DNA from: Prunella strophiata
Lineage: Eukaryota > Chordata > Aves > Passeriformes > Prunellidae
NCBI GenBank assembly: GCA_036583965.1
Contig: JAZBQD010000027.1
Span: forward strand, 18,713,001 to 18,777,000
Reading direction: 5' to 3'
DNA length: 64,000 nt
This document shows, piece after piece, positions 1-12,000 of this stretch. Every line of letters begins with the position of its first letter. Within the stretch, counting starts at the first letter, position 1. The position numbers and the translations under genes are program-made. A model generated the notes under the pieces. That model worked only from the letters and a program-made list of their open reading frames with translations. It was not told the origin of the DNA and did no database searches.

Positions 1-3000
1 TAAATAAATTGCATAAACAGGGGATTGTTGAAACCTTTCTTCATCTGGGTTTAAATTCATAACTTCAATGTTTGCTTTTATTGTTTCCTTTCACCTCCTT
101 TCCTTACTCCTATCAGGCATGTTTCTGTGTTCCAGTGTGCATGTAAAATTAAAGTTAAAGCATCCTAAAACTGGTAGCATGTTTTCATGGAAACCTTCAG
201 CTAATTTGTTGTCTTGTGAATAATCTGAATTGGCTCTGCTAAAGCACAGGAATTAGGGGGATGCTTCTTGGGGGATGCTCCTAAAGCCCTCAAAAGGCAC
301 ACAGATATCAAAGGAGATTTGCTCCAATCTACTCAACAACTCTTTTCAGCAGAAGGAATAGCTGGAGGCAAGAATGGCTGCAGCACTATATCCAAAACTC
401 TTCTGTATTGCCTTATCAGCATAGGGCTTCAAACAGAATCCATACAGCTTCTAGGAAATTATATGAGATATTTTTGGTGGAGTGGGAGCCAAATATAAAT
501 CTTCCTAGCCTTGTATCATTCCTCCTGGTGGCTTGAAAGGCTTTCTGAAACACAGAGATACAAATTCACATGAAGGCACTCCTAAAGTGTTCCAGCCTAC
601 TAAAGAGCTGGAGTAATTCCCATCTGGTTCAAAACCAGATGAGTTTTCCACTGAGACCCTTCCCCCTACGCTCAGCTATTGAGTCTGGCCTCAACAGAGT
701 TTGCCCATCTAAGATATAATCTCAAAGGTGCTAGAATGGTTACACTGGAATGTCTCTTGAGCAAACCAAAGGTGCTTTCAGAGATGTTGCACATAGAAAA
801 TGTACCCTTTCCAATAGCTGTGCTCTGTTCATTGCTTTTTTTTCCTCAAGTGTATCAATGAGAACAAGAAAAATCCAAAATTCTAGTCTGTTTCAATAGT
901 TTCATATACAGTTTGGAAATGTGAACGATTTGGTAGCATAAATCATTAAGTCAGTTTGAAGAGAATTTTTTACAGAACACCAAAACAACTATTATAGTAT
1001 ATATGGCCACAGACTGAGAAATGTAATTTAGCAGATGGTCATTTGCTGTCTTAAGTGATATGGCATATAGAAAAGAAAATATTATTCTGTTAATGCTTCA
1101 GAAGCTCAACAAAGCCAAAAATAACATGCAACTTTGCTTCATGGATAAAAAAAAAGAAAAAGCACAATTACATACTTAAGGCAGAAGGAACTGACCTCTC
1201 TGATTTCTAAACTTTTTCAGAGTATGGAGTAGGTTAAGTGTAAATATTGTAGTAAATGCCTCTTAAGTTCTCATACATTCCTTCCCATAGTCTTCCTTTT
1301 TGAAGTCTACAGCATCCTTCTAGCAATTGCTTATCAGAAAGATGAATAAAGAAGAGAAATTTAATGTATTTAAGCTTTCATGTAATATGATAGGGATTAA
1401 TTCCTAGGAGCTGGGGAGGTACACCTACTCTCCCCTGCAGTTTCATCTTGCCTAACAGCTTTTCTCTTTCTCCCAGTGGTAAACAAGTACTAGTGCTAGC
1501 TACAGAGCTCACTGCAACCCACCAGAACACAATATTTCAATGCCACAGTCTATCCACCAAGTTCATTTTAAACAGAAGCTCTCTTGCAAATCCACAGGGT
1601 TAAACATCATCAGTGCATTGCTATCACATCATCCCTAAGTGAAAAATCTGCTGGATATAATAATGACCTAATTAATCCTATTGTTTTCCCTCTAAGACAC
1701 AGACCAATCTGGTCTTTTTCATTTTCTCACAAAAGAGAAAACTGCAGGAAGCAAATGACTGCTTGTGTTGCCACTGTAAATCACATCTGCTGGAATACTT
1801 CCTTCCCATCTGATCTAGAGCTCTTGCAGCTGCAGTCTGACCATTCTGTCCAAAGTCACTCTATTCTTGGACTACATCATGGTATAAAGTCATGAAATTT
1901 CTTTCCCCTGCTATTCTTTTCTAGAACTTGGAAATATGTCTTCTCATCTGAAGACAAATACTTCTCAGTTTTCAAGACACAGAGCCTCCAAAATTGTACA
2001 AAATGCAAACACACTAAGACATGCTATGAGGAAATTTAAAAAACTCCAATTTTCAAAATTACTGAAGTCTGCTCCCCTGTGAACTTGTGCTCATGCACAC
2101 ATTTGCTATACAGCATTCCCACCAGACACACCACAAACCTTAGCTAATCCCAAGCATGTCATGCAGTGGTGTGGGAACAGACAGTAGCTGGTTTGTTGCT
2201 TTTTATGTGTTCTGAGCAATGGGAAATACTCTGTCACTTTACTGTCCACCAGAAGCAACAGATATTTTTAAATCATGAAGACATTTGGGGGGGTTAAATA
2301 TAAAATTAAGGCATATGAGTAGAACAGTTGTCTACTATACTACCAGCTTTATATGTATGTACCCTGGCAGGAAAATTTTGAGGTTTCCTGAGAAGTTTTA
2401 CCTAAGGGGTAAGAGATTTACCTAAGGCACAGTGTAAAAACCATTAATTCTTCTATAAATCTATCTCAGCTCTTTTTGAGATTTAGGCATCTCTTTTAAC
2501 AGTGTTGAAACTATTTTGAGCTATTTAGTAACTTCATAACAAATAAAGTTAGGAGAGGAAGAGGATGTCAAGGGGAAGAAGAATCTTAGACCAACTGCCA
2601 AGTTTTCATACAAGGGCTCTTCCACATATTAGTCTTTGATAAGAAAACTATCCTAAAATATTGTAAACACAGCTGTTCCCATTTTAAGCTTGACATCTTC
2701 TATGTTGGGTAAGCTCAGTGCTCACAAAGGATTCCAATATTACTCCTTTGTATTTTTAAATTATTCATAAGTCTGCTTCCCTGACCAATCAGATTGTCTG
2801 ATAAGATACATTGTTCTTTGGTCACTTCAGAGTCTCACCAGCTTCCAGATTTTTAAAACAACCTCCACTATTAACTAAAATGCATCATTTGTTTGCCAGG
2901 ACCTAAAAACAGCTCTTCATACACTGAGAACAGTTTTTCCCTTACAGATAACAAAACAAAAACAAAACAAAAACAGCCAAAACCCCAAACAGTTACAGTC

Positions 3001-6000
3001 TATGCAAATGACAAGAAAGCTACCCATGAAGTAAATTCAGAATTTATACCTGAAGACACTTCAGGTACCCTGTCAGGCTGTGTGGATTTTCTTCCAGCTC
3101 TGGCAGAGTGTAATTGTTTACTTAACCTGGATATTGATTGTAGTTAGACTGCTGGCTCACTTCCTTCAGCTGCAATTCTCATTTTGGCAGTTTCACATAC
3201 ATCACTTAAAATTCCTCTCTGCAGCCATGCTATTCACATTCTTTCCTCTGGGTCATAATCTACTAAACATGACCATACTTTTATTTCTGCATTATGATGA
3301 TGGAGCTTTTTAAAAATTTTCTGATCTTTGTGGAACAAAAAGTGGAAGCTTTTAGCAAGAATGACCTTGAATCACTGTCCTTTACAATTAGTATTATATT
3401 ATAGAGTTTTATGGAAGAGCTCAGATAAAAGGGAGAGATTCTCCAGCAGTGTAGTTGCAATATGAATTTTCTAAGTGTTTTATGAATACCTATATACATG
3501 CCACTTTCTATCAATTAGTGCTAAATTGTTAATTAGGTTGCATGCTGTTCAAAATTTTATGTCAATAGTTCAGATGTGAATTTGAGGACCAAAAAAAAAT
3601 CTCTTATATAAAACTTTCTTAGTAGTCATCCTGGTACTAATAAACTAAGGCAAAAGGCACACAAATTTGCTATCTAAAAAAAAGTCCCTTGAAACATCAC
3701 AGATATGGAGTGTTAATTCAACCATGATGTGTCTTCTGTATTGGTTTAAGTGCTCTCACCTACTACAAACATGCTTAGGCTCACCTACTAAAAAGTTTTG
3801 AGGGTCACTGAAAGCATGTGTAAACATTAAAGATTGCTAAATCCATACAAAGCAATTCTGTAAAGGCTAATTAACCTTGAAATGGTGGCAAAACCTGTGC
3901 CTAAAGGTCAAAAAATGATCACCAGTTTGCATAGTGTTTTCAGAGCCATTACACTGTACCAGCTGAAATACACAATTCTTCAATTTAAATGGATTATAAA
4001 CAGACACTTGTAAAGAAATAACATTCATATCAACCATTGTCACTTTTTTGGGATTTATTTAACAAGCAGGACTACACCTGGTCATTGACAAACAGAAAAA
4101 TTGAGGTCCAGTATTGATCTGTTTCTCTTTACCTAGAGTTCCAAACTAGGCATGAGAAAAATTAAAACCAGAGAGAACTCCAACTCCTGTATCAAATTAA
4201 TTCAATAAGCCTTTATATGTATTTAATGTATGAATATTTTTGCATACTTTCTGACTAGGAAGATAATCTAGTATTTCATACCATACAGTACAGATTGCTA
4301 AATATACAGTTTCTCAAAAAACTAGGACAGCAGCATTTATTTGAAAACAGGAAACCATTTTTTCAGCAGAAAAGACAATACTATATTAGAACACATAGAC
4401 TCTATTTCACAACAATGCAAAGTACTACACCCCCTCACCCCCCCAGAAAAAATGATGCTTTCATATCTAATGAAGCTTGACAACTGGTTTGAGATATTGT
4501 AAAATATATTAGACCAAATAGTGCTTCACCTGGAATATTTTCATGTCTAAAATTTGGCAGTAACATAACTTAAAAGGATAGCACATCTCCAGATATTGAT
4601 CAGGGGTTTGTACAGCTGCAATGCCATAAAAATCATCTGCAGCTATAAAAGAGATAACATGATTATGAGTACACTACATTGTAATTTCCTTTGGGCAGTC
4701 AGAAAGGAAAAACAGTCTGATAGTCTCTGAAAAAAATAAGCTTGCAGGATATCCACCGTCTGACAGATGAATAATTTTACAATATTCCAATTAAAGAATC
4801 TTCCAAATTTAAATTAATAACAACAAAAATAACCACAAGAACTTAACAATTACCTTTCAACTACAAAACAAGAGGCAGCTGAAAAGCTAAGCAGCTCACA
4901 ATGTAGAGAGTTTTAATGTTCCAACTTCCTTGTGAGTACAGGCATGGAACATAAATAGTTAACCTTATTCTAAGCCATTAAATGGAGCTTACTAAAAAGC
5001 TTGCTCTAATAAATGGTATGATATGAAGGTCAGCCCTTAATTCACCATCAAAATATCTTCTGGGTGTAAACATAATGACTTCTGCTTATGCACTACACAG
5101 CCCTGACAAGAATGCTACTTGACAATCCATTTCAGACCTAGAAAAACGTTCTCATTTGCGTCAAGGTGCTGAATGTCAGCAGATTCACTAACACGCTTAT
5201 TTGCACTGCAGTGCTGGAACAGAGTAAAACACCATGAGCCCTCCATGCCCCGCTGCTGCCTGGCTAGGGAGATGGTGAAATAAAACAAGATTTAATCCTG
5301 TCCATATCACTGTGCAGTTGGTGAAACTTGACAAGTCAACATTAAGTATTCAACGTGGTATTGTGGCCTAAAGGGATCACATGCAGCCTGCACATAAGAG
5401 CAAAGGAATAGCTTGGTTCTGCTTCGGTGTTTGTAAATTTAATTTGTTCAAGGAAAAGCAACTCTGGAAGGGATTACTAGCTAAGATCAACACTCTTACC
5501 AAAGAAAAAGAGAAAATGCAAGTAGGAATAATATTGACGGTTTTGTAATACAAAATAGCTTTTTGGGCTTAAGTGAATAAATAAAATTTGGAGGCGATTG
5601 CAGCTCACCCTAGCATATGAGAATATTCCACTTAGTGTCGCTGAGTAGAAGGGCCTGGGAAGCTTGAGTATTTAAAGAAAATTCCATAGGAATTTAGAAA
5701 AAAACATATTTTACAAAATGATACAATTTATTTAGCAAAATATCGTCAAGTATTGTTTCAGTGCAATACCTATTTCTTTAAATAAGTGGGGCAAAAATAT
5801 TCATGGTACAACATCTAATATATTGACTTAACTATTGCCAAGCTCTCATTCCACAGGTTCAGGGAAGGTTATCTGCAGTAAAATGTGTAAATCCCTGGTG
5901 CTCAGGAAACATGGAGCCTATGAATATACACACATGGAAATGAAGAAAAACCAAGATCTACAGCAATGCACTTCTGAAATAAAAGTACAAGAGACACCTG

Positions 6001-6959
6001 CAAATCCCCTTTGCTAAGTGAAGCTCTGTATTTACACTATCTGCAATATCTTTGAATAGAACAATTATTCAAGTATTTTAAGTCATCTCTGGTCCTACAG
6101 CAGGAAATGAGCACAAAATTCCTGAGTCTTAAAATGCTCCTTTGCTAAACAACGCAGGGGAGAGGTGCTGGCAACCCCCTGGGACCCAGCATGGGTGGGA
6201 AGGTGCCCTGAAGATGTATTTGCTTACTCGGCCCTTTCAACAGAAATTAAGGACAACTGGGGTAGAGGGTGGGGAGGGCAGCTGAAAGTCTCCTATTTTG
6301 TTTTAGCAGGGCTCCTTTTGATGATTAAACCTCCAAATGACTGTTAAATGCAATGCATATTTTTCTAGAGTGAAGGACAATGAATACCTTTTCCTAACAG
6401 GTTGATACTTCAACTATAAAGCACAGAAAGATAAGCACTGCCAGCAAGGAATCTAAAAATATGTCTTCTTAAGCTTGATTAATGAGCTAATAAAAAGCTA
6501 TAATAAGAAAAAAACCCAATTAAAGCATCTTGTAATATTTCTCTCAAACAGAAATAAAAAAAAATCCGAGAGCATGGTACAACTTTGGAAAATTAGTATG
6601 ATTCAGACAACAGCCTTAATATTCAAGCCTACAGTACATCAATTTTATACTTTCTTTGACTGGCTGTCCTTTATTTATCACCTCTAATGTGTATTGTCTG
6701 AAATTGTGGTCCTTGATAAGATTTATTTTATTATTACCTCACAAGTATATCATCTGAATCTAAATACAGACATATTAAAAACTTGGGCCTTATACAGGTT
6801 GTAGGTACTTATTCTATTCAGAAAATCTGCAGGCCTCTAGCAGAACTTGTGGAAATAAGGGCAAAGCCACTGGAAACTATATGCTATCAGCTATAGATAA
6901 AGTCAGAAAACAAACTAGCTACACTTCTCACTGATGGACAAAAGAGTAGAAAATTTATA
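1..6959. other. AT-rich intergenic DNA upstream of SNX7
   Basis: I see no gene in this stretch. Open frames are all about 100 codons or shorter, show no recognisable domain, and lack convincing splice-site pairs. The DNA is AT-rich with short homopolymer and A-rich low-complexity patches (for example CAAAA-type repeats near 2955-2985). No tRNA, rRNA or recognisable transposon end was found. In mammals the upstream neighbour of SNX7 is DPYD, with the miR-137 host locus between them. Neither DPYD coding sequence nor the miR-137 mature sequence was seen, so this is probably part of a long intergenic interval that may carry distal regulatory elements I cannot identify by eye. Confidence 0.7.
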
Positions 6960-7545
6960 TTGTTATAATCACTTTTCATCAGTCTTTGGTACCTGAAGGT
7001 GATCAGAGGGGACAGGAGCAGCGACGACACTGGAAAGGAGCCGTGAAAGACACAGAGGTAGGAAGAGCTGGAGATTAGACACCAGACGAGAAGCACCTGC
7101 AGCACCAGGAGCCCCTGCCCGGCCCTTGCAGCACCCGGAGGTGGGCAGCACCTGGAGGTGGGCAGCACTCAGCCGGTGGGCAGCACCCGGAGGTGGGCAG
7201 CACCCAGCCCGTGGCAGGCTGTGAGGAAGGCAGCACACCAAAGCACCCCCGGGCCCCTCAGAGGCGCAGAGCTGAGGCACAGCAACGAGCATAGGGCAGG
7301 GACAGTCTACACAGGGTCGGAAAGAAAAGAAGCCCGGGCATCTCAGGGTCAGCTGTTATTTTAATACTACAGAAGCTGTTTATTTGCACTTACTGAAAGG
7401 TGCTCGGGCATCAGCGGGTGTCCGAGGCTGCAGGACGGGCGCATCCCGCCTCCCTCTGCCGGCGGCTCCAGCGAGATCCCCTGCAGCAAACGCTGCTGGC
7501 GCCTGAGGCGTGGAGCGGGCCACTGCCCGGCTCCTCGTGAGATTT
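6960..7545. other. GC-rich patch upstream of the SNX7 CpG island
   Basis: Base composition rises from AT-rich to GC-rich near 7000 and falls again near 7545. The patch contains the small minisatellite at 7128-7214 and CpG-containing sequence at 7400-7540. Open frames exist on both strands but are short and repeat-derived, and I recognise no protein. It could be an outlying part of the promoter CpG island or the start of a divergent non-coding transcript; the sequence alone does not decide this. Confidence 0.45.
7128..7214. repeat. short minisatellite, five 17-18 bp units
   Basis: Five adjacent units each begin GCAGCAC and end in GTGG: 7128-7144, 7145-7161, 7162-7179, 7180-7196 and 7197-7214. 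Units 1 and 4 are identical, unit 2 differs by one base, and units 3 and 5 are 18 bp variants with a CAGCC-type centre. The tract lies about 1.7 kb upstream of the SNX7 start codon. Confidence 0.8.
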
Positions 7546-7899
7546 AGGGTATTTTTTAAACAAAAATTAAAATGTGTCAGTAAACACTCTCTAATTAAGC
7601 AGACGTAGTCTTTGTCTCTTTGCACAGTTCAGTGAACATTTGGTGGTTTTTACTTTATTCCTTTTATTTCAAGTTGTGGTTCAAGACTTCGCCGAAAACC
7701 GTGAAATATCAAATGTATTTCCTCATCAGCTGCCTGCGGTGTTTCACGAAGGAATACTTTTCAAAATACTTTCGTTTGATTACGGGGTTTGCCTTTTCTA
7801 ATTTGACAGCAAGGGAATCAAGATACACAAAGACAATGTTGTATCCGCCTGTTTAAGAACCCGCCCACGACTCCTGAAATTTACATTAACAACAAAGTT
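7546..7899. other. AT-leaning gap between GC patch and CpG island
   Basis: This 350 bp stretch has ordinary, moderately AT-rich composition and separates the upstream GC patch from the main CpG island. No gene or repeat was recognised. Confidence 0.5.
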
Positions 7900-8798
7900 G
7901 ACTTCAGCTATTTCAGGCGGCGCCTGGAGCGACGAGCCCTGTTCCCCACCGGGCAAACGCGGGGTCGGTGCCGGGGAAGCGCCGCAGCCCCGGGCAGGGC
8001 AGAGCCGCCTTCCCCTCCCGGCCCTGGCTCCTGCCACCAGCAGCGCCGGCCATTACTTCCAGTGCAATACTGGCAACTTCGAAACCCCACAATTGGCTTT
8101 ACTTATAAAAAAGGACAGCTTTGCTGCTTTTAAATGTTTGGTGTCTCTCTCGCCGCTGCTTTTCTGATGTAATGTGCTGTCACTTTGTTCTCACAAGCAC
8201 ATTTCTGACGCCAGAGTCCCTGGCCTCAGCATCAGGACACTCGCCCGACCCCACGGCGAAGGGTCCAGCTACGAGCGACAGAGGGCTGCTCAAGAGAAGC
8301 AGTAGGAGACGCAAGAGACAAAGCAGCAACGCGTGGGTTTTGCCCGCTGCCCGGGTGGCGGCACCTGAGCGCCTGCCAGGAGGGAAGAAAGACCAACCCG
8401 GAGAGCGCAGGAAAGCAAGCCTGGGTACGCCCCTGCCGGGCCCGGGGGCTGCCGAGGGCAGAGCGGGCGGCTGCCCGGGAGCGCTCGGAGCTCTGCAGCC
8501 CGACACACTGCACACACTTTCCAGCGGCTCCAGCCCCGTGGGCGGCTCGCCCAGTCCCCCGGCGGCCCCGGGGGCGGCCCGGGCGGCGTCCCCCGCGCCG
8601 CCACGAACACGCCTGTGGGCGTTGAGCCGCCCCGTCCCGCCTCCGCAGAGGCCGCAGCCGCAGTCCCCGCTGTCCGGGCCTGCCGGCAGGCTCGGCACTC
8701 CCGGCCCCGCTCGCTCCCAGCCCTGCCCGGCAGCGCGGCCCTCCCGCCGCCGCTTCCACTCCTGCGCACTGGGCGCGCCCCCGGGCCGGCTGCGGCCA

Positions 8799-8811
8799 GG
8801 GGCGGGCGGGG
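8799..8811 (+). promoter_or_regulatory. GC box (Sp1/KLF-type site)
   Basis: The sequence GGGGCGGGCGGGG contains two overlapping GGGCGG-type cores 67-79 bp upstream of the SNX7 ATG. Such sites commonly bind Sp1/KLF factors in CpG-island promoters. Binding is inferred from the motif only. Confidence 0.45.
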
Positions 8812-8877
8812 AGCCGCCAACTGCGGTCCCGCGGGCAGCGGCTGTGGCGGGGCTGCCGCCCGCGCTCGCGGGGCAGG

Positions 8878-9051
8878 ATGGACACGGAGGGCCGGGTACC
8901 GGGGCCGGCGCTCCCCGCCGGCGGGGAAGGGCCCGGGGCCGACTCGCATCTCGCTGCGGGTGCCCTCGGCACGGCTCGGGGGCCGCTGCTCGCCGCCGCC
9001 GAGGTGCTGACCCTGGACGATGAGGAAGACGACCTGGAGGTGTTCAGCAAG
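8878..9051 (+). CDS. SNX7: SNX7 coding exon 1 (residues 1-58)
   Basis: This exon encodes the N-terminal tail, which is Gly/Ala/Pro-rich at first and then strongly acidic ([15 protein letters not shown]). The acidic end matches the equivalent SNX7 segment; the first 40 residues are poorly conserved in the family. The donor is AAG|GTACGG and the junction is phase 0. If the donor is skipped, the frame closes at the TGA at 9127-9129, before the GGGAC array. The exon lies inside the CpG island. The ATG context, AGGATGG, is strong. Confidence 0.95.
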
Positions 9052-12000
9052 GTACGGCAGCGCCCTCCGCGCTGGGGCGGCCGGGCGGGCTGGGCTCCCC
9101 GGTACTTTGCCCCAGCGGGCGCCGGGTGAGCCGGGGTGTCGGGACGGGACGGGACGGGACGGGACGGGACGGGACGGGACGGGACGGGACGGGACGGGAC
9201 GGGACGGGACGGGACGGGACGGGACGGGACGGGACGGGACGGGACGGGACGGGACGGGACGGGACGGGACGGGACGGGACGGGACGGGACGGGACGGGAC
9301 GGGACGGGACGGGACGGGACGGGACGGGACGGGACGGGACGGGACGGGACGGGACGGGACGGGACGGGACGGGACGGGACGGGACGGGACGGGACGGGAC
9401 GGGACGGGACGGGACGGGACGGGACGGGACGGGACGGGACGGGACGGGACGGGACGGGACGGGACGGGACGGGACGGGACGGGACGGGACGGGACGGGAC
9501 GGGACGGGACGCTTACCTTAAATGTGCCATCTAATCTGGACTGGCTGTACCCTCATCATCACTTGTGTTCGCCAGGTGCCATATATGTATCTGTAAATTA
9601 AATAAACAGTCGTGTTTAGTAATTGCAGTTGTGTTTGAGTGTAAATAAATGTTCCAAGTTTCAGTTTGAGTTTTCTTTTAAAAGATGAAGTCTCACACCT
9701 TCACGTGGGAGATTTGAGAAGATAGTATCTGAATTTTGATGAAGAGAATGAAATGAACGTAACTGACAATGTATGAGGGTCCACCTTCAGAGAGCACACA
9801 GCCAGGTACATGTGTGCCCTTCTGGCTGATAGTGCTGGTTTCAATTAAACCAGTGAAGAGGGGTATGGCTTCCACGTATATTGTTTCTCATTTAGTACTG
9901 ATTTAGCACAGGTTAAGCCAAGACTTACCTCTGGTCTCCTCAGTAGTTAAAGAAAAGGGCATGTGATGGATCTATTTGCTTTATCAAGGTAGCATCTAAA
10001 ATATAAGTGCATACAGAGAGCTAGGGTGGAAAAAATATGTATGGGGCTAGGGTGTTGTTCACCATCTGAGACATGTGAACTGCTGTGACAGGATGTGTGC
10101 CATGGGAGAGAAATAGCAGTTACATTTCCAATTTGAAAAAGTGACAACGTATTTCTGTTCAGTAGGACAGATTGTCATAGGGAGTAAATGTGTGGTTTTT
10201 ATACTTCTGTAGGTAAGAAACACTGTTGTGGTATGAATGAATACTACTATTGGAATAAGGACTTCTTAGGAGCTTTGTATTTAAACCCTGTAATAGAATT
10301 TTTGTATGTATTGCTATATATTTAAACTGTAATAGAACTCTTGAAACTCAAGGCTTTTAAGGCCGGAAGGGACTCTTAGGTGATTTAATTGTCTGTAACG
10401 TGCAAGAGATTAGGCTAAATTTCACCAAGTTACCTGTATTTTTCTGAAGCAACTAGGGTCGAGCTGAGTTATATTTTCTTGGAAAGCACCAGTCCTGATT
10501 TGACTTAAAAGATGAATGATTCACTGAACTTCCATGCAAAAGCAGGGCTAAAATATAATTTTAGTTGTTTATGCTCACTTTGCATCTGTTTCCTCTTATA
10601 AGTGAAGTTCAGGCAGTTCTGTATGAAGGTATCTGCTTATCAACACAGTGTATTGATGTTTATGCTGCTTCCATATCAAGAGCAATTCTCCTTGGAAATA
10701 AAAAATAAAAACAAGTGGAGTTGATACAAGTTACTGATGCTTTATGGCAAACACTGAGATCTTTAAATTTCTACCTGGATTCATGCCAAATATTTTTTTT
10801 ATGGATATGAAAACTACTGTTAGTGCATGCTACATGATAAGTTATTCCTGCAAACAAGAAAGTTTGTCATATTATATGAAAATACAGCTTTCCTGCCAAA
10901 GCTTGGATACCTGCATGTAGTGGTTGTATATATCAACCAGAAATTCATGGTTTGTTTTCAAGGGCAATTTGAGATCTGATCTTTTGAGCTGATGAAAATC
11001 TGTGATGTTGGTTGGGCTTTACACCCTATTTATTCATGTTCCATATATTCAGAGGAATCTGACAGGCTAAATGTAGCTTACAACTAAGTTTTGTAAAACC
11101 AATTTTTCCATACCATAGTGTTCCAGGACTGCCTTGTTTTAAATTGCACCTTAATGGGGTTCCTCAAGCAGAGTCTGTAGGGCAGTGGTGCAGCCTCTGC
11201 AGGCCAAGCAGGATGGCAGCAGCCGTGCAGAGCTCGCTGCCTGCCACCCTCGTCAGCTCCATCTTTCTCAGTCTAGGCAGTGCAATGTGCCAGCTAACAA
11301 AATGGAGAAAAATGAGATTCTTAAAAATTGTCAACCTCAATACCCTGAGTTATTACTCAGAATGTAAACACTGGGCTTTTATTTTATGAAAATCCATAGA
11401 CATTTAACCTGATGGTGTTATAAACCATTGACCTGGTATCCTCTGACATATCTCAAATATTACAGACCAGCATCTTCAGCAGCTCTGATAAAGCATTTCA
11501 TGATGCAATATGCGTTTCACTTTATCCTAGTTTCCACTGCCACTCAAAAAGTTTGTAATTCTTTTCAGCAGAGAGAAATTCTGGGAACTGAGTTATGAGT
11601 CAGACAGATGGAATGTTTTCGACCTGCTTTCTTCCCTTAGCTTCAAAGTATAGAGTACTGCCTGTAACACAAATACCCATTCAGTTATCTTTTGCATTCC
11701 TTGATAACTGATATGTAGCATTGACAAAGCTGTCAGCAGTTTGGTTAATACTTAAAATCTTCAGCACCTCTGCTTTCGAACTCTCTTTCACAGTGGTTGT
11801 CTGCATTTCATAATTGAAGAAAACATAATGATATTTCTGAAAAACATGTATATGCCACTTCAGAATTGCATAGAAACTAATTTGTCTTCCAGATTTTTCT
11901 TCAAGTTCATCAAGGATTTGAGACAGAATAGTTCCTTGGCCAAAAAATGCACTTATAAATCAGTCCTCCTGAATCTCTTTGCTCTTTGAAGAACACTTCA

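Larger units (their letters stand above)
7900..9140 (+). promoter_or_regulatory. SNX7: CpG-island promoter region of SNX7
   Basis: The sequence from about 7900, and most strongly from 8340 to 9140, is very GC-rich and full of CpG dinucleotides, unlike the AT-rich flanks. It surrounds coding exon 1, as expected for a broadly expressed gene with a TATA-less CpG-island promoter. A GC box lies at 8799-8811, shortly before the ATG at 8878. The transcription start is not determined; the 8700-8860 interval is the most likely place. A 5' non-coding exon further upstream cannot be excluded. Long open frames here on both strands follow from the scarcity of AT-rich stop codons and are not taken as genes. 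Confidence 0.8.

Noticed and set aside
1..6959. miR-137 or DPYD exons upstream of SNX7
   Set aside because: These are the expected distant neighbours in mammals, but I saw neither the miR-137 mature sequence nor any DPYD-like coding exon in the window.
8121..9023. 300-codon plus-strand open frame and overlapping minus-strand frames of 172-272 codons
   Set aside because: They lie in the CpG island, where stop codons are rare, are low-complexity Pro/Arg/Ala/Gly-rich, and conflict with the well-supported SNX7 exon 1 frame.
9020..9601. 193-codon open frame of GRDGT repeats
   Set aside because: It is produced by the GGGAC microsatellite, where all frames are open. The genuine SNX7 frame of exon 1 closes at 9127-9129, before the array.
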